From the NCBI RefSeq assembly GCF_000003815.2, contig NC_049982.1, forward strand, positions 30,974,407 to 31,038,406: a DNA stretch of 64,000 nucleotides, read 5' to 3'. Source of the DNA: Branchiostoma floridae. Its lineage: Eukaryota > Chordata > Leptocardii > Amphioxiformes > Branchiostomatidae. Shown in pieces: positions 34,170 to 47,200 of this stretch. The position numbers and the translations under genes were made by a program. The notes below the pieces were generated by a model. The model did no database searches, was not told the origin of the DNA, and saw only the letters and a list, made by a program, of their open reading frames with translations. Numbering within the stretch: position 1 is the first letter of the stretch; each line of letters opens with the position of its first letter.

Positions 34170-35868
34170 TTACCGACGCCCACCAAAACGATCCCAGAAC
34201 GCATTCATCTCCTGTTCGAGTTCCTTGTCACTAAAAAGAGAGAAAAACACAATAAAACAAGAAATTGAAGATCTTGTAAGGTTTACCTCAAAGTGTTATT
34301 CCGTGAAATAATATAATGTCGTCAAAATATTCAAACATTTTTTGGTGAATTTTTTAATGCCGTAACCTGATACATCACAAATCTTAGTGACTTTCCTTTC
34401 CTATTCCCTTTGTCAATCTCAGCTATACCTCCTCCTGTGTACACTATATTACACACAGTAACGTTCTAGGGATGACCAATCACATCGCTACTGACAGGTC
34501 ACCGACAATTACTAGTGACAATTATTAGTGTATTTCGATGATATTACAATTTGAAACTACAGCACAATATTCCCAAATATCATTTTTAAGTAATAAATAG
34601 AGGTTACTCCGCGGATAAAGATAAACTAGAGAAATAGCTAGGCTGCCTTTTGATTAAAATGTTGTCTTATAATCCTTGTTTATATATTTAGTTCTGTCAC
34701 AGTGTTACTGAAAACCATCCGACAAACATACAAGCAAACATGTGCACTAACGCTAGTTCACCCTTATCCGTGGGTTAACCTATATCTGTTGATTTCAATA
34801 TATCAAGGCTACGAACGATGGATTCCACTTGCAATACATTCAAAATATTGTAGTTAGTATGAAAATATTGCACCGTTCGTTGAAACAATTTCATGAATAC
34901 CCTTGGTTTTTTTAATAACGGAAATAGGTTACCCTGCGGATAAATGTAAATTAGTATAATTACAAAAGAAAATACCACAAACTTGCCTGCAGACCCATCT
35001 CCATCGTCCAGTCCGCGAGTTGTACCTCTTATGACAGTCGTCTTGAGTTCTGGTGTGCAGATCTGTACACATATGGACACAACAATGAAATATGACGTTT
35101 CAACATTTTTGAAATATGTTTCTAATATGTTCCTTTATAGAGCATGTGCAGTAAATGTAGATATTGCACACACATTGCAGTGCTTTTGGATCTGATATAA
35201 AATTGCAAAGTTATGGATAAACAGTGTATATTCCTTTATCATATGGGTACTTTTCTCCCTAACACACCCCAACAGTTTTTGCCACTAAGATGACCAAACG
35301 GGGCCCAAACGGCCATGATTATGCTTTGTGTAGATCAGAAATACCTTCTTTTGCATTTGTCGATTACTAGTATGATAGTACATTGCTTTGCAACTATATT
35401 GACAAAGTAAAGTTGTTAATAATTTCTGCTCATTAAACTGCATCATGATTCATGCAAAAAGACCAGAAGGGACATTTTTTTGCATTAACGGTTACCGTAC
35501 TAATTTCATAACCTACAATGCCCCCCCTTTTCTTCTGTTCGGTTATATAAAAATAAACTTATGAAAAGTCCTATACGAGATTGGCAGTCTGGTTTCTCCT
35601 GATTTTAGCAGCAGTGTTGCCCAGCTGTGTCGGACAACAATTTATTATTCTTATAATGTACAACTAATGAACGTTCGTTCTAGTAGGTATACTTGCTTTA
35701 GTAAGTCAACAACTTACCTCTCACGAGATAGTCGGTGTTGTCATGATGACGTTTCCACGCCTTCGACGTCACTTTGTCTCTCTTAGCGTCTTCACTGCCG
35801 TCCACCATCGTCAATGCCACAAGCAACAGAAACACCATGGTCCACATGTAGACCCACCTAGACGCCAT
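34170..35868 (-). CDS. secreted C-x14-C Arg/Trp-rich peptide precursor, copy A, 95 aa
   Basis: Exons on the minus strand: 35868-35718, 35062-34987, 34230-34170; junction phases 1 and 2 fit. Exon 1 encodes a signal peptide (MASRWVYMWTMVFLLLVALT) and SEDAKRDKVTSKAWKRHH then DNTDYLVR. Exon 2 encodes DLHTRTQDDC, then HKRYNSRTGRWRWV and a second Cys, so one disulphide could close a 16-residue beta-hairpin-like loop. Exon 3 gives an acidic start (DKELEQEMN) and AFWDRFGGRR before TAA. The intron after exon 2 starts with GC (AG|GCAAGT). Basic, Trp-rich hairpins recall antimicrobial peptides, and the dibasic sites and Gly-Arg-Arg end recall peptide hormones; I do not recognise the family. Copies B and C lie upstream. 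TATA at 35971-35965. Confidence 0.7.
34748..34956. mobile_element. family A element in intron 2 of gene A
   Basis: Lies about 30 bp after exon 2. The same element sits at the same place in genes B (38791-39025) and C (51225-51446), so insertion preceded the gene duplications. Confidence 0.7.
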
Positions 35869-35964
35869 GCTGGCTTTATATAAAATGATCTGTATACGCA
35901 CTTAGAGTTGACTGTTTGGTAGTGCAGTCACGGGCGAACTGGTGCTCCCATGAATTTTGTGTGA

Positions 35965-35971
35965 CTTATAG
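35965..35971 (-). promoter_or_regulatory. TATA box of gene A, conserved in the family
   Basis: Minus-strand CTATAAG lies within a block shared upstream of all three copies ('tagtgcagtca' to 'tgacttatagctagtcct'): 35916-35980 (A), 48603-48666 (B), 53036-53100 (C). Confidence 0.5.
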
Positions 35972-35980
35972 CTAGTCCTA

Positions 35981-38150
35981 CGCCCGGCTACGGCCATTTA
36001 GAACACGAAGGTCAAAATTATTGACAGGAACCTCTTGTTAATAGCGCAAAGAAAAGTCAATCGGAAGCACAGGAACAGCTTTGAACTATAAATAGCTTGT
36101 CAAAGAGTCGGGCTAATAGCTTAATGGATAGAGCGGTCAACTTCCGGAGCTTAGATGTCCTATTCCCAGTCATATCTTTTTTAATGTTAATATCCATTCC
36201 CTATCATTATAGTTCTTGCTAAGGCCACATTACCTAGATTATATGCATGGCGTGTGAATGAAAAAAAGTTTGTCCCCCCTCCAAAAAAAGTTGTCTTCAT
36301 CATGAAATCTAAGTTGTTAGAAAGGTTGAACAAAATTTGCGTCAATCCAACAATTGAAGACCGATAGGCGAGCACAGACATAGTTATTAATCATCGAGCG
36401 CAAATCGGATGGCGAACGCCCGTCAGTCGAGCGACGTTCGGGCGACGTTCGTCTGACTTCCGTTTGTTTACAAATATTGAATTTCTGGGAATGTGAGGGT
36501 AATTCTAACATTGTGGGACCCTGTGGTAGTATGTAGGATGGCTTTGTGACACACTTTCCCTTTCTTTTGCATTTCTATATGCCCGCTCATTCCATTCATT
36601 GGTTAAAAAAATTCGACAACAAAATAAGCATAACCAAGAAGTCATGGAAAGTTCATTATCATAGATTTATTCACCGTCGATCGCACGAGTCTTGCTTATA
36701 TGTGAGGGGGGCAGTTTTTGGGCGAAAAATATGCAAGACCATCTTAAGATCAGCCAACCTTCCTTTGATCGCGAAGTACGTGCGAAGATAAGATCGTATA
36801 TAATGTGAGGGGGGGTATTACGACGAACATTATCCGTGGCGGGATACCTAATTATCATGCCATAACCAGTTTATTATTATCAATTGATTTATTTATTTAT
36901 GCAGAACAGTTGCTGTGCAAGTTTCACCTTTTTCTGATGACAGTATATGTTTTACTTGTTTCAAGACTTTCTTATATTATATATGCAACACATGAAGCAT
37001 ATTGCCGTAGAGTAACATACTGGCTTTAATTCATTACCGCAATCAAAAGTACAGCGAATTTCGTATCGTCATCTAAAAACAGATATACATAAAGAACATT
37101 AAAATTTTACTACACAATACAGGCTAACATGAGTGGTTCCATTAAAGCATTCACATTTCTTCCCGGTTGCTCTGAAAAAAAATAAAAACGTTCAGTTTGA
37201 TAGATAAATTCAACTACATTCTTGGAGGTGATAACCGTTACTATGTACAAAATACAAAAATGTCTAGACCTTAGAACCACTAGTGTAAATTTACTTTAGA
37301 CTCAGCATGTTGACTTATAAATATCTATTGATAATCATACATGTAGGTACGTAATTCGTTGGTGTAAACGGTGTTGGTTTATAAGCCAGAAATATCGCTG
37401 TACTTTTGTTGTGTCAATAAAGAGTTCTGTATTACAATTAGGTATGGCTTACTGCTCCAGGCACATACACATAGGCAGCTTTAATTTCGGCAACAAAAAG
37501 TATCATATGATTACCAACAAAAGACACAGAACGTAAAGGAATTAGTTATATGAATAAGGACTGTGTTTACTTGATAAATATTTTTATTTTTGGTTTCCAC
37601 AAACATACCGACCGGGCCCCGGTTTGGAAACCGTAGCATAACCGGTTTCCCTATCTTTTCTAATCACAAAACAACGTTAATGTATTGACGTGCTTTTTTC
37701 ATCGTAGGAGATGTCATATTTATCCACCTATCAAAAACTACATACAGTAGGCCTCATTTGCAGACTCTACCGGGGCTGACTTTTATTCTAAGGGGTCGAG
37801 CTTGCTGGTTTGCGATTTTCAACTTTGGCTTAGCTTCTCTAAAGTCGTGGAAGGTAGTTTGCCGTGGAAGGTAGTTTGCCGTGGAAGGTAGTTTGCCGTG
37901 GAAGGAAATTTCGGCCCAACGCAAAGCACACCCCCACCCCCCATGAAATAAAAGCCAGCCAAAGAAATATGACTAAATCACTAAATCCCCCCCCCCCCCA
38001 CACACACACATGCACACTAGCTATGACCCTGAAGGAGGTACCCATACAAAGCTATGAACTGTCACATCGATGCAGCAATGTGTTCTTCTTCTGATGTGAA
38101 GACCATGCCACGTACATGAGAGGTTATATTTTTTTACTGTTGCAGGATGA
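35981..38150. other. no gene seen; duplicated flank of gene B plus repeats
   Basis: 36110-36180 is tRNA-like ('tagcttaatggatagagc'). 36690-36815 is a family E-like fragment. 37020-37260 matches the 3' block of genes A and C. 37850-37910 has a short tandem repeat of 'ggaaggtagtttgccgt'. Confidence 0.45.
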
Positions 38151-38201
38151 GTTATGTACAAAACGCCAACCTGCACGGTCCTTTGCTGCTGTGGAACGAA
38201 G

Positions 38202-41200
38202 TCATTTGCTGCTGTGACTAAAAGAAAGAAAGAGAGAAAAAAAAACTATCAAACTAGAACTTGAAGATCTCTCATACCTCCGTCAAAATATTCCAACCTT
38301 TGATGAATCTTACGTCACCATAACCCTTACAGGTGTTAATGATCCTTCCCTTCTTTACCGTAAAGTTTACCCGTTTAGTCGATCCCGCAGCTATCTCCAC
38401 CCCTTCCCCAAATAGAGACGGTTGACCAACTGTACATAAATCATACCACACTGCTTTTAGTAATTGGGGTGTTGGTCTTAAATACTGCCATGGGTTCGAA
38501 AATGACAACGTTTCTTCGAGACCCAAATGACTGTTCTCATCGCAATACTTTGAAGATATTGCAATTTGAAACCACTGTCCGTTGACTTGATGTCCATTAA
38601 TACCGGTTTTAAGCGACGAATATAGGTTACCCCGCAGATAAAGGTGAACTAACGTTAAAAACAAAATACCCCAGACGTATTGTTGTTAAAATACTACCGT
38701 ACAATCTTTGTCGATGCTAACTTCTTCAATAACCTTACTGAAAATTCTTCGACAAACAGACAACAATTGCAACATGCGACGAGTGTGAAATAACGCTAGT
38801 TCACCATTATTCGAGGAGTAGCCTATACCCGTTGTTTTGAAATCAGGGTTTGCGGGGTATATGAAGGCTACGGATAGTGGATTCAGATTACAATATATTC
38901 AAAATATTGTAATTAGTTTTAAACTATGACACCGTCGATTGACTCAATTTCCCTAAATACCGTTAGAATTTTTTTTTTTTGATAACGGAAATAGGTTACC
39001 CTGCAGATGAAGGTGAGCTGATGTTACGATACAAAAGCGAAGACCAGATACTGACCTGCAAACCCATCTCCATCGTGCAGACCACCAGTTGTATCTCTGA
39101 TGACAGACGCGTTGTGTTCTGGTTTGCAGATCTGTACAAGGTAGAGACACACCACGTATTTCTTGGATGTCAATGTTGAAACAATGTTACGGCAAATGAA
39201 CTGGTAAGTACCCCAAAAGATCTTTTTTTCATCCAAACAGAGATATAGTAGGGAAATAATTTCGTCTCGCTGTAAACAATTGAACATACGATGTTGGCGT
39301 TTTCTTTTGTACAACCAGTACTGTCTCTCACCTGCTTATACCTTTCGATGCCCGTCGGACATCTTCTTCAAGGCTTCTGACTGGATTACTGCTTCTCGCC
39401 TCTTGGTAGCCGATGTAGGTGGCGCTTTTGCGTCGAGAACACAATCCCTAATGTGGCTAAGTTTCTCTCCCCCCCCCCCCCCCCGTTTCATCACTGCGTT
39501 CTGGTCACAAAAGCACGAACAACATCGGCTACGTATAGCGCCAAGAATCAGCACCTCACTTAGAAGCTCTGAGGAAGATATCTGATATACATTGAAACGT
39601 CAGCTAGAGAAAGATATTACCGATTGTGCAAAAAAGCTACAATATCTAATAGGCATACATGCTCTAGTCAGCAACTTACCCCTCACGAGATAGTCGGTGT
39701 TGTCTTCAGTCGCCTTCTTTCCAAGACGAGCCGGCCATCCTTGCACGTTACGTTTTTCCTCATGAAAGAGTTTCTCTAATGTCTTGTCTGGGAATTAAAA
39801 AAGATTCAAATTTAATACGGAATACTTGAAAAAACTTGCAAAACATGACATTGTTTCAGCATCATTATTATCTTCGCCGTATATCAGTTTCCAATACAAA
39901 AAACAGCCTTTTCAAATATAGGTAGAAGCCCAGGAGTCGTATGAATGGTAAACTGTATTACAATAATTAAAAGCTATAAAATTTAGTAGTATCATGGCAA
40001 TAGCTACATAAGATTTATATAGATCTACACTGTATTTATAAGTCAACATTACATGCATGAATGGGAAGGCAAACCTATGCTATTGCATATACAGTCAAAC
40101 CTGCCCAAGACGACCACCCGGGGGACCGGGAAAAAGCGGTCGATTTGGTCAAGTGGTCGGTTAGAAGAGTATCGACTCACAACATGCCCGATGCATAGTA
40201 TAAATGGTTACCGTTGTGTTTGATGGCAAATATCAAGCACACACACGTGTGTAAGGGTAGTGGTAGTGTGGTAGCTGGTTTCGATGGCGTCCCTTACATG
40301 GAGTTCGTGCGATTAGCTGCCGATGTTAGTTCGTACACACAAAACCCAAGAAAACACGAGGAGTCGGTGCTACGTCGGTACTTCTTTGTTCACTCTCTCT
40401 CTCTGATCTTAACTCTCTCCAATCTCGCTGTGTACAATAGTGCTGCTCTCCTATTTATATGTTTCCTTATCTATTAGTGAAAGTTACATTTTTCTGTGTC
40501 TTAATCATGATGACTTATATCCTGGGCAGTTGATGGGAAGCCACAGGACTGTGTCCCAAATATGGTGATGTCCTTGTACAGATCGTGCTAACTGACCAAA
40601 GAGCCCTGCTCCCCACCGGAGGAACGGTGATTAACACTCTCCTGGGTAATGGCTCACAGTGTTCCTTGTGCCATCCCAGAACTTAGTGAGAGTGACTTAC
40701 AAGTTTGGTATCTTCTAGACATGAGTGTACATGCACATACTGCACTCTATTACATCCTCCCCTTTCAAAACAGAGCCGTCCCGGCGACGTTATTATAAAG
40801 ATATATATCAATATAGTTAACATTAGTACAAAACTAGAAATAATATATAATTGTTACAATAATAAATGAAAACGGAATTGTTACAGTGTTATCGACGGTT
40901 ATATAAAAGCGACGCTTAATAAGAATAGAAAAATACGATCGTTTCTTAACATACAAGTTGCAACGGTTACATAACTTTTTCTTCTACTTAATTATTTTCA
41001 CAATTCATCTCATAATTCGTCATTTCCACAGTTCATATCATCATGATCTCATAAACTTTCAGTTCATATTTCTTCTCTTCTCTTGCTTCACGGGTTCTTC
41101 TCTCGGTCGTCGTCTCGACTCGTCTGCACAGGTGAACTCGTCCCCCGGCCCGTCTTCATACTGCACGCAGGTCCCGAACTTGCGGTGATCCTTCCGATAG

Positions 41201-44200
41201 TCCCCCGGGGCCCTGTCGGATGTACCGCCGGCGTTGAACACTTTTACGCTGTAGAAGTCCTGGTTGAGGTTGATCTGCAAGCCGTTGTCCTGGAGACGTA
41301 GGTGACACGGTTGGGTTCCCAAAGAGCCGTGAAATCCTGCCATCCGCACTGTGCCTGTATGGGGAAGAGGGACGAAAACACACAACGCAACAGCCCGACC
41401 GCTCTAAATTACCTGACACTTATTTCTCCTATTATCTTAAAGGTAATCTCAGATCACCTGTAGGACATATCTCGCTATATGTTCCTGAGGGTCTGTACTA
41501 TCTTAAACTCATAAGCACAACTAGTTCTATATCTCAAATTTAGCAAGAAAACCAACCAGTTCATCTAACGGTGAGCTCGCTCCCATCTGAATAAAATCCA
41601 GTCCCCGAAGTCTGGGTTTCCAAGAAGACGAATCACCGGACTACAGCCCTCTAACTACTCATTCCCCGAACTGGCTGGAAATCCGAATGGCCGAAACAAT
41701 GTTTTACTTCATAGAATACCGTCTACCAAGATTTGAAACATCGAGTGCAGAAATCCTGTTGCGCGCTGTCTGAATGATTCTACAGTCCCTGTCGGACTTG
41801 CCTCTATCCTATTTTGCCAGTTTCCATACCGATCGGGTGGTACACCACGATTGGCTCTAATCGGATATCGGTTCCGTTCCTCGTCATCAGGTTGGTCAGG
41901 TATAACTTCTACCGGGTCAGGTGGCGGAATATCAGGATTGTCCACCGGTACGTTCACGATCGGCGCAATGGGTACATTTACCGGTGCTACAGGTTCGTTT
42001 ATGAGTAAGACTGGTATTTCCTGATCATCGTTATCATCATCACTGCCTTCATGGTTACCCTCAGTATCATTTATTCCGTCTACAGGGATTTCATTAGTCG
42101 GTGGGTCACGCCTTTTTCTGCGTTTGACTTCTCGAGGGGCAAAAGTACAAGGTGTTAACATGTCACGGTGTAAGGTTCTTGTGGGGCCTTCTCCCCTTTC
42201 AGGCGAGACCACGTACACAGGCATATCTTCATTAGGCTGGCTATCGACCACGTGAGGTATAGCTTCCCATCTATCCTTTAGTTTATGCCTACCTCGAAAT
42301 TTCTTGTTTAATATCAAAACCCTTTCTCCTGGTAGTAATGGAGACGTTTTGGCAGTGCGATCATAATTCTTCTTCTGACTAGCTTTAGCTGCATCAGAGT
42401 GTTCTTTGGCTACATCATAAGCGTATTTATACCGTTTCCAATGATCCTTGACCCATTCGTCATAAGTCATTTCCTCGTCTTGTGTGTCATTAAGATCTGT
42501 CCCTAGCGTGAGGTCAATGGGGAGCCGTGCCTGTCGGCCAAACATTAGGAAGTACGGAGAGTACCCTGTAGTACTGTGAACGGTGTTATTGTATGAGTGC
42601 ACTAAATCAGGTAGATATTCTGTCCATCTCCTTTTCTGCTCGGATGTCAAAGTTCCTAACATGTTAAGTAGCGTCCTATTGAACCTTTCACACTGACCGT
42701 TCCCGGGTGCGTGATACGGAGTGGTTCTAGATTGGGCAGCTCCATACAATTTACATAACTCACGGATAGTGGATGACTGAAAGTTAGCGCCCTGGTCTGA
42801 GTGGAGCCTTCTAGGAAAACCGTACGGCATAATGAAATGTTTCCAAAGAGCTTTGGCTGTTGTGGGTGCTGTCTGGTCCTTGGTAGCCACTGCTACACTA
42901 AATTTGGTGAAGTGGTCTGTTATTACTAATATATTTTCATGTCCGCTGCTTGATTGTTCAACTTTTAAGAAATCCATGGCAACTATCTCGAGGGGAGCAG
43001 AAGTCTTTATGCTCACCAATGGGCTGCGATTGTTAGGGATTCGGGTTTTCCTTAGACAGCATCTTTCACACGTGCGAACCCAATGTCTGACATCTGCGTC
43101 CATGCCAGGCCAATAGAATCTCATGCGCAGCAAATCAATGACACGACTGGCCCCAAAGTGGCCTGCTTGACTGTGTACAAGGCTAAATACTTCCTGTTTG
43201 AGTGCAGCAGGAAGAACCAACTGCCATCTACCCTCCTGAGCAGCTGAGTCATAAGCTGTCCTATATAGTACGTCATTTCTCAAATGTAAGCGTTCCCATT
43301 GCTGTAGTACCTTATGCACGTCTGGAGTCTCTAGATTACGTTCTCGATCATTAGGGAGGCGACCCCGTTTCACATAGTGATGTACCCTCTCTAGAGTGGG
43401 ATCGTCTTGCTGCTGTTGTGCTAACCTTGTCTTAGTGTACCCTGACAATGGCGCACCAGGTTCCTGATCAGAAAGGGGTTCTTTCACTATCTTCTCTGGA
43501 AGGGTAGGTTTTGATGTAGGCCTGTATCTATCACAGAAAATTTTGGTTACCTGAGCCGTGACAGTCACCCTGTCATCACTTTCCTGGTCTACATTATTCC
43601 TGTCCGCGAGACGTGATAATATGTCTGCATTAGCATTATCTTTTCCTGGTCGATATTTGATCTCGAAATTAAAGTTGGCAAGTCTCGCCACCCAACGCTG
43701 TTCTATCGCACCTAGTTGTGCTGTATTAAGGTGAGCCAGCGGGTTGTTGTCGGTGTAAACTGTAAACTTAGAACCATACAAGTGATCCTTAAACTTCTCT
43801 GTTACGGCCCATTTCAATCCTAGCAGTTCCAACTTAAATAAACTGTAGTTCTCCATGTTCCTTTCCGCTGGTCTAAGTCCTCTAGAGCCATATGCAATAA
43901 CTTTCTCTTTCCCATCCTGCACTTGAGATAAAACTGCCCCAAGCCCTTCATGGCTAGCATCAATGTACAATACAAAAGGTAGGCTGTAATCAGGGTAAGC
44001 TAACACGTCGGCGCTCATTAAATGCTGACGTAAAGTATCAAATGCCTTCTGACAGTCATCTGTCCATACAAACGGTGGAGGGTTACGCTGATCTTTCTTC
44101 TTGCCTGCGGTTAACCGATGCAGGGGGGCGGCTATTTTACTAAAGTCCTTTACAAAACGGCGATAATAGGAACAAAAGGCAACGAACGACTTTACGTCTC

Positions 44201-47200
44201 TGCTGGTTTTTGGTACTGGCCAATCACGCAATGCGGAACATTTCTCTGGGTCCGTGGCTACTCCATCTTTCGAAACCACGTGACCTAAATACTTTACTCT
44301 TCTTCTGAACAAATGACACTTGTCTGGCCGAAGTTTTAATCCGTATGACTTGAGTCTAGTGAAAACTAAGTCTAGGCGGGACAAATGTTCGTCAAAATCT
44401 TTGGAGAAAACAATGATGTCATCTAGGTAAATAAGCAATATCTCGAGATTCTGGTCTCCTAGGCAACGCTGCATTAATCTACTAAATGTTGACGGGGCTC
44501 CGGTCAAACCCATCGACATGCGATCAAATTCGAACAAGCCGAACGGTAGGCAAAAAGCAGTCTTTTCTCGGTCCTTCTCATCCATTTTCACCTGCCAGTA
44601 CCCACTAGCTAAGTCCAGGGTCGAAAACAGGCTAGCCCCCTGCAGCGCGTCTAAGGATTCCTCGATACGCGGTAACGGAAATGCATCCTTATGTGTCTTT
44701 GCGTTAAGCTTACGATAGTCAACACAAAATCTTAAACTTCCATCCTTCTTACGAACTAGTACAACAGCTGATGCCCAGGGACTACAGCTCTCCCTGATCA
44801 CACCCTGTTCTAGCATATCATTCACATGTTGCTTGACTTCCTGGTACAGAGCGGGAGGAATTCTTCTGTAAGGCTCCCTGATGGGAGGTGAATCACCAGT
44901 TGGTATCCTATGAGTAACTGCATCCGTACAGCCGAAATCATGTTTATGTGAGGAGAACACATCAGAATGTTCATCTAGAAACTTTTCCAATTTGTGCTTC
45001 TGTTCTTCTGTTAAGTCTGCACCAGACAAGTCAACTTTAGGCTTAATACTAGTACTACTATGGACCTGGGCTTCTTCCTCCTTGGTACAGGAACGGAAGT
45101 CTACACGAATCTCATTCTGACTAACTTCTGCAAATTCTATGTTCCCCTGAGGTTGGACCTCGGCTTGGTACAACTCTCCCAAGACTGCATTGTGGCTTAT
45201 TCGAATGTCATATTCTGCGACATTGGCTACTCGGACAGGCACTCTGCCATGCCTAACTTGTGCATAAGTACGTGCTACAAGAATATCCCTGGGAAGACAA
45301 CCTGCTTCTGGGGGCTCAACTAATACGGAGTAGGGTTTGCCGTCTGGCCCAGGGCGTGTTCTACAAAATAAGATCATCTCATGTCCGGCTGGTACAGTCA
45401 CTCTATCTTTGCCGGCCAGACGTGCGAGACCTACTCGCCCATCCGCCCTAGCAAACGACTCTTGTTTCTTGATACACTTAATGGTTTCCTTCCATGCCTG
45501 GTCCAAATTTTGCTCCTCATCCTTAACATCTACCCCTGTTGGTTGGTCCCCGAATCCTTGCAAAACATTCATACCTAAAACACCAGGTGCTGGCCCTTCC
45601 CCCTCATCTTCTACAATGATTACTCCCCGTTTTGGTAACACTTTCCCCTTGAATGTGACATCTAATTCGCAATACCCAACGCACTTGATTGGCAGGCCAT
45701 TTGCCGCGGTTAACCTCAGCCAGCTGGCTGTGTCCTTCAGTCTTTCTCCGTTACTCCCAAAGTGCATTCTAAAACAGCTATGCGTCATGGTGGTTACTTG
45801 AGATCCTGTGTCAATCAAACACGGCACAGTTTTCCCCTCGAAGTTTACATCTCTTATTCTACACCCCCCTACTGTTCTACTTAACAAAGAATCATTCTTG
45901 ATACTATCTACTTGGTCTCTGCTGGATTCAGCTGCCTCCTGCTGCTCCTCAGAGTTTACTTCACTATTGATGCTTTTCACTATTGTGGAGTCGTGATCAT
46001 TTACTACAGCGGACCCTACTGTCTGTCCACTCCGCTTACCAGGGCCCGTGGTTGCGGAGTGAGTTAGTTTGGGTTGACCGCGGGATTTGCCAACCTTACA
46101 TCCTGACGTCCGTCACTTCTACAGTACCTCTCTATGTGACCCACTTGGTCACAGCGATTACAGATCGGCCGTCCCGAAGCAGGATCCCGCCTATTTCTGG
46201 GGAAAGGACCTGTCGGGCCGCGTGCAGCCTGATTGTTGACGTTCATGGGAGCTGGGCGCACAACTAGCCTAGCTATCTCCTTACGGATATCTTCTAGCGC
46301 TCTGGCAGTGTCCATTCGGAGACGCGACAATTCATCCGCCTCGCCTCCCATTGACATTTGCTGGGTCTGAACAGGCCTTGTACTCGCCCCCCACTCTCCA
46401 CTAAGATGGAAAGCTTCTTCCTTTATTTCTCGAAACGTTATAGGGTTATCGGCGGGGGCTCTCATAACCTCCCTTCGCAACTGCCGGCGAAGCCATTCAT
46501 CTCTTATGCCATCTAAAAACCTGTCTCTCAGGATGACGTCATTATCGGCCAAGGGCTCACCCCTCCGTCTATCTGCTCTCTTCAGTAACTCTTGTAGGGC
46601 CAGAGCATACTTTTGCAGGCTCTCACGTGACAGTTGAACACGGGAGTAGAACTGGCCCATTATTACTGACACAGGGGCGGTGTCCCCAAACGCCTCGATG
46701 AGCCTGTCCTTTAGCCTCTCGACATCCGCACGGTCGCCATTAGACAACACATTAACTTGTCTACGGGCCTCGCCCTCTAGCTGTCTATACAATAACCCGG
46801 CCCTGTGCCCTGCTGGCACGTTAAACAACTGGAACGCTCCCTCGACCTCGTCAATCCACTCCTCGACAGTCATACTTGTTCCTGTCCCCGTGAATTTTGG
46901 TAACTTCCTGTCAAATGGCGTGTACCCCAGTCCGACGTTTAAGCCAGCTAATTGTGGATTTGCAGGTACGTTCTGGTTAATCGGAGGGTTCGGATCTACA
47001 GGCGCGTTCGGATCTACAGGTGCGTTCGGATCTACGGGTGCGTTCGGATCTACTGGCGCGTTTGGATCTACCGGTGCGTTCTGACCATTCGGAACTTCAT
47101 CGTTTGCGTTCTGGTTATCCATCATGAATTACTAGTATGTCTCACACAAGAAATCTCAGAGCGGTCAGGCAAAAGCGTGTGTGTTTCCTCCTCAAACCCA

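Noticed and set aside
45978-45980. GTG as an independent start of pol
   Set aside because: The pol frame is open upstream past the gag stop and a CCCAAAC slip site lies in the overlap, so a Gag-Pol fusion is more likely than GTG initiation.
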